A stretch of DNA of 8,557 nt from an uncultured Eubacteriales bacterium (GTDB lineage Bacteria > Bacillota > Clostridia > Christensenellales > Borkfalkiaceae). The notes below the pieces were generated by a model. That model was not told the origin of the DNA, did no database searches, and worked only from the letters and a program-made list of their open reading frames with translations. The stretch covers positions 1 through 8,557 of the forward strand of contig UQZE01000087.1 of NCBI GenBank assembly GCA_900545325.1, written 5' to 3'. Below, piece by piece: positions 7,374 through 8,557 of this stretch. How positions within the stretch are numbered: position 1 is the stretch's first letter; every line of letters begins with the position of its first letter. The position numbers and the translations under genes were made by a program.

Positions 7374-7402
7374 ATTATACCCCATCGCAAAGTAAAAGTC
7401 AA
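7374..7402 (-). promoter_or_regulatory. Sigma-A promoter of the ROK gene
   Basis: -35 TTGACT (7402-7397) and -10 TATAAT (7379-7374) have an ideal 17-base spacer. Start is predicted near 7367, about 32 bases before the ATG at 7335. No copy of the palindrome found at 6020-6042 is visible here, so there is no sign of autoregulation through that site. Confidence 0.85.
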
Positions 7403-7416
7403 CAAGTTTCCCCTGC

Positions 7417-7450
7417 AAAAAATCGACGTATGCGCATGCATTGCGGACGT
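7417..7450 (-). terminator. Weak candidate terminator after the phosphodiesterase-like gene
   Basis: On the minus strand an ACGT/ACGT outer stem (7450-7447 with 7429-7426) encloses a CGCA/TGCG inner stem with a 5-base loop, followed by CGA and six T residues (7422-7417). The stems are only 4 bp each with an internal bulge, so it is much weaker than the other two terminators here. Nothing better lies between the stop at 7473 and the next promoter. Confidence 0.3.
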
Positions 7451-7472
7451 TTTCGGGTAAAAAAACGGCTTT

Positions 7473-8414
7473 TCAGCAGGTCGTAACGCCTTCTATACCG
7501 TAATCGCAGTAAATAAAATCCACGCCGCGTTCCGCGAAAAAGCGGGCACGGGCGGCGCCGTTAACGGTATGTACGGCAATTTTTTTATCCTGCGGAAGGC
7601 CGAAAGGAAATTGCAGCAGCCAGTCGTATTTGCTCATCACAATCGTCGTAACGCGTTCTTCCCCGCCGAAATAGGCTTCTATCTTACCAGAAACGCAGCG
7701 CGATTTGTAATTTGTATACCAAAATTCCGAAAACGGATAACTTTTCAGCATGAGATAATCTTCATAACTGTAAAGCTGGACGATAAACCGCCCGAAAAAA
7801 TCCACGCCCGTTTCTTCGCAGGCGGTTTCGATCGCCGCCAAAACGCCTATAAGATCGGGTTCTTTGGTATCGACGACGACCTGAAAATTTTCGTATTCCG
7901 TCATTAAGTCCGTCAGCGCGGAAAGAGTAAGCCCGCGATAGCCGCCGCGAAGCCGTATGTTTTCAAATTCCGCCAGCGTCGGGCGGTTTTTTAACGAATA
8001 ACCGCCGAATTCAAACATGTGCGAACACACGAGCGCGCCGTCTTCCGTATATAGAAAATCGAGTTCCACATAGCGGTACCCCTCCCGCAGAAATGCCTCC
8101 GTCATTTCAAGGCTGTTAAGGTAATTTCCACCGCCCGCGTGTATCACAGCGGGCGGTCGTTTCGCGTAGTGGAACGACAAAATCGACACGTTCGCATAAA
8201 TCGGCAGAATTATCAAAACGGCCGCGACCGCCGTCGTCCAGCGTTTGCCGCCTTTTGTACGGATACATAAAAATACTAAACCCGCCAACGCCGCAATTTC
8301 CAAAACGAGCGCCGGATACGAAAGGCGCGCGTCTAAAAACAGTTTGCAGACCTCCGCGCCGATCAGAACAAGCGCAGCCGCAGCGCAAACCGCAGCAAAT
8401 TTTTTTCCTCCAAT
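7473..8414 (-). CDS. Membrane-anchored glycerophosphodiester phosphodiesterase-like protein
   Basis: Numbering assumes an ATT start at 8414 (313 aa). The first standard start codon in frame is a TTG at 8303 (276 aa) with no ribosome site. The N-terminus has three hydrophobic spans (about 6-26, 33-51, 59-80), then a GDPD-type TIM barrel expected outside the cell. Matches to the family: HAGGG (H92), VELDFLYTEDGALVCSH (E117, D119, H132), VVVDTKEP (acid and Lys of the usual E-x-K strand) and VHTVNGAA followed by GVDFIYCDYG. The spacing of H92, E117, D119 and H132 fits the acid-base and metal residues of GDPD enzymes. The Arg of the classic HRG motif is Ala here, and the classic HD is HM, so it belongs to a variant group and the substrate may not be a glycerophosphodiester. 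A surface lipid or a teichoic-acid-like polymer is possible but unproven. It has its own promoter and uses TTA leucine codons, which the neighbouring genes largely avoid. Confidence 0.8.
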   Translation of the reverse strand: MGGKKFAAVCAAAALVLIGAEVCKLFLDARLSYPALVLEIAALAGLVFLCIRTKGGKRWTTAVAAVLIILPIYANVSILSFHYAKRPPAVIHAGGGNYLNSLEMTEAFLREGYRYVELDFLYTEDGALVCSHMFEFGGYSLKNRPTLAEFENIRLRGGYRGLTLSALTDLMTEYENFQVVVDTKEPDLIGVLAAIETACEETGVDFFGRFIVQLYSYEDYLMLKSYPFSEFWYTNYKSRCVSGKIEAYFGGEERVTTIVMSKYDWLLQFPFGLPQDKKIAVHTVNGAARARFFAERGVDFIYCDYGIEGVTTC

Positions 8415-8416
8415 AT

Positions 8417-8423
8417 CTCCTCC
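8417..8423 (-). promoter_or_regulatory. Ribosome binding site that bears on the start of the phosphodiesterase-like gene
   Basis: GGAGGAG on the minus strand is the strongest ribosome site in this gap. It sits 4 bases before an in-frame ATT (8414) and 5 bases before a TTG (8413) that is out of frame by one base. It indicates that translation begins near 8414 and not at the TTG at 8303. Confidence 0.6.
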
Positions 8424-8440
8424 GTATGCCTTATATGGAA

Positions 8441-8469
8441 ATTATAATACAAAAACCGATAAAAAGCAA
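8441..8469 (-). promoter_or_regulatory. Promoter of the phosphodiesterase-like gene
   Basis: -10 TATAAT (8446-8441) is perfect. The -35 element TTGCTT (8469-8464) matches mainly in its TTG, with a 17-base spacer. Predicted start is near 8434, leaving a leader of about 20 bases that carries the GGAGGAG site. The -35 element lies a few bases beyond the T tail of the rRNA terminator. Confidence 0.65.
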
Positions 8470-8475
8470 GAAAAT

Positions 8476-8506
8476 AAAAAAGAACCGAAATTTTTCGGTT
8501 CTTTTT
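8476..8506 (-). terminator. Terminator of the 5S rRNA (rRNA operon end)
   Basis: The inverted repeat GAACCGAAA / TTTCGGTTC (8482-8490 with 8493-8501) is flanked by A and T runs on both sides. On the minus strand it starts directly at the 3' end of the 5S gene and ends in a T run. The symmetry means it could also stop plus-strand transcripts, though no plus-strand gene is seen. Confidence 0.88.
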
Positions 8507-8557
8507 CCTGGAAGCGGCAGTTACCTATTTTCCCGTGCGGTCGCCCGCAAAGTATTT
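8507..8557 (-). rRNA. rrf: 5S ribosomal RNA, 3' end (5' part outside window)
   Basis: The minus strand reads ATACTTTGCGGGCGACCGCA, then CGGGAAAATAGGTAACTGCC and finally CCAGG. This matches the pattern of the 5S 3' half: the TACTT segment, a GCGG-GCGA-CCGC hairpin (8549-8536), GGGAAAATAGG, then the closing CUGCC...CCAGG strand of helix I. A U-tailed terminator follows at once. It is probably the last gene of an rRNA operon lying to the right. The pairing 5' strand is outside the window, so the exact 3' end (about 8507) is estimated. Confidence 0.85.

Noticed and set aside
6298..7395. A 365-codon plus-strand open frame opposite the ROK gene
   Set aside because: Codon-register shadow of the regulator. 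It also runs across the regulator's promoter, and its product shows no recognisable features.
8116..8388. A 90-codon minus-strand frame starting TTG at 8388
   Set aside because: Out of frame with the GDPD domain, Cys/Arg-rich, with no ribosome site; a shadow of the phosphodiesterase-like gene.
1..8557. Mobile elements, CRISPR arrays, tRNA genes or a defence system
   Set aside because: I found no transposase or integrase motifs, no terminal or direct repeats of useful length, no regular repeat-spacer pattern and no cloverleaf sequence.

Overview
The window looks like a stretch of chromosome from an anaerobic, gut-type Clostridia-like Firmicute, probably uncultured. The reasons are strong AGGAGG-type ribosome sites, sigma-A promoters with near-consensus boxes in AT-rich gaps, U-tailed hairpin terminators, a lipoprotein-anchored sugar ABC transporter without its own ATPase, and a 5S rRNA 3' end of Firmicute type. 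No finer placement can be justified from the sequence alone. Every gene supported here lies on the minus strand, so transcription runs from right to left.

From right to left: the 3' end of a 5S rRNA gene (8507-8557) ends at a strong hairpin terminator. Next is a single gene (7473 to about 8414) for a membrane-anchored protein with a glycerophosphodiester phosphodiesterase-like TIM-barrel domain, with its own promoter and an unusual, uncertain start. Then comes a ROK/NagC-XylR type repressor (6169-7335) with its own near-consensus promoter and a sharp terminator (6121-6153). Then follows a sugar-uptake operon: promoter (6052-6079), a 23-bp imperfect palindrome just downstream of the -10 box (6020-6042), a solute-binding lipoprotein (4348-5958), two CUT1-type permeases (3264-4337 and 2376-3260), and a large secreted protein of at least 787 residues with immunoglobulin-like repeats (1-2363), which runs off the left edge.

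The working model is inference. The secreted Ig-like protein, and perhaps enzymes further left, act on an extracellular glycan or at the cell surface. The lipoprotein captures released oligosaccharide and the two permeases import it, powered by an ATPase encoded elsewhere, as is usual for CUT1 systems in Firmicutes. The ROK protein probably represses the operon by binding the palindrome over the transcription start until a sugar ligand releases it. Gaps of 3 to 12 bases between the four operon genes indicate co-transcription and probably translational coupling.

The long plus-strand open frames, including one of 924 codons, are all in exact codon register with the minus-strand genes and are explained by codon avoidance, not by real plus-strand genes. 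I see no mobile element, CRISPR array, tRNA or clearly new system. The most interesting points are the predicted repressor-operator pair, the domain make-up of the secreted protein, and the start of the phosphodiesterase-like gene.
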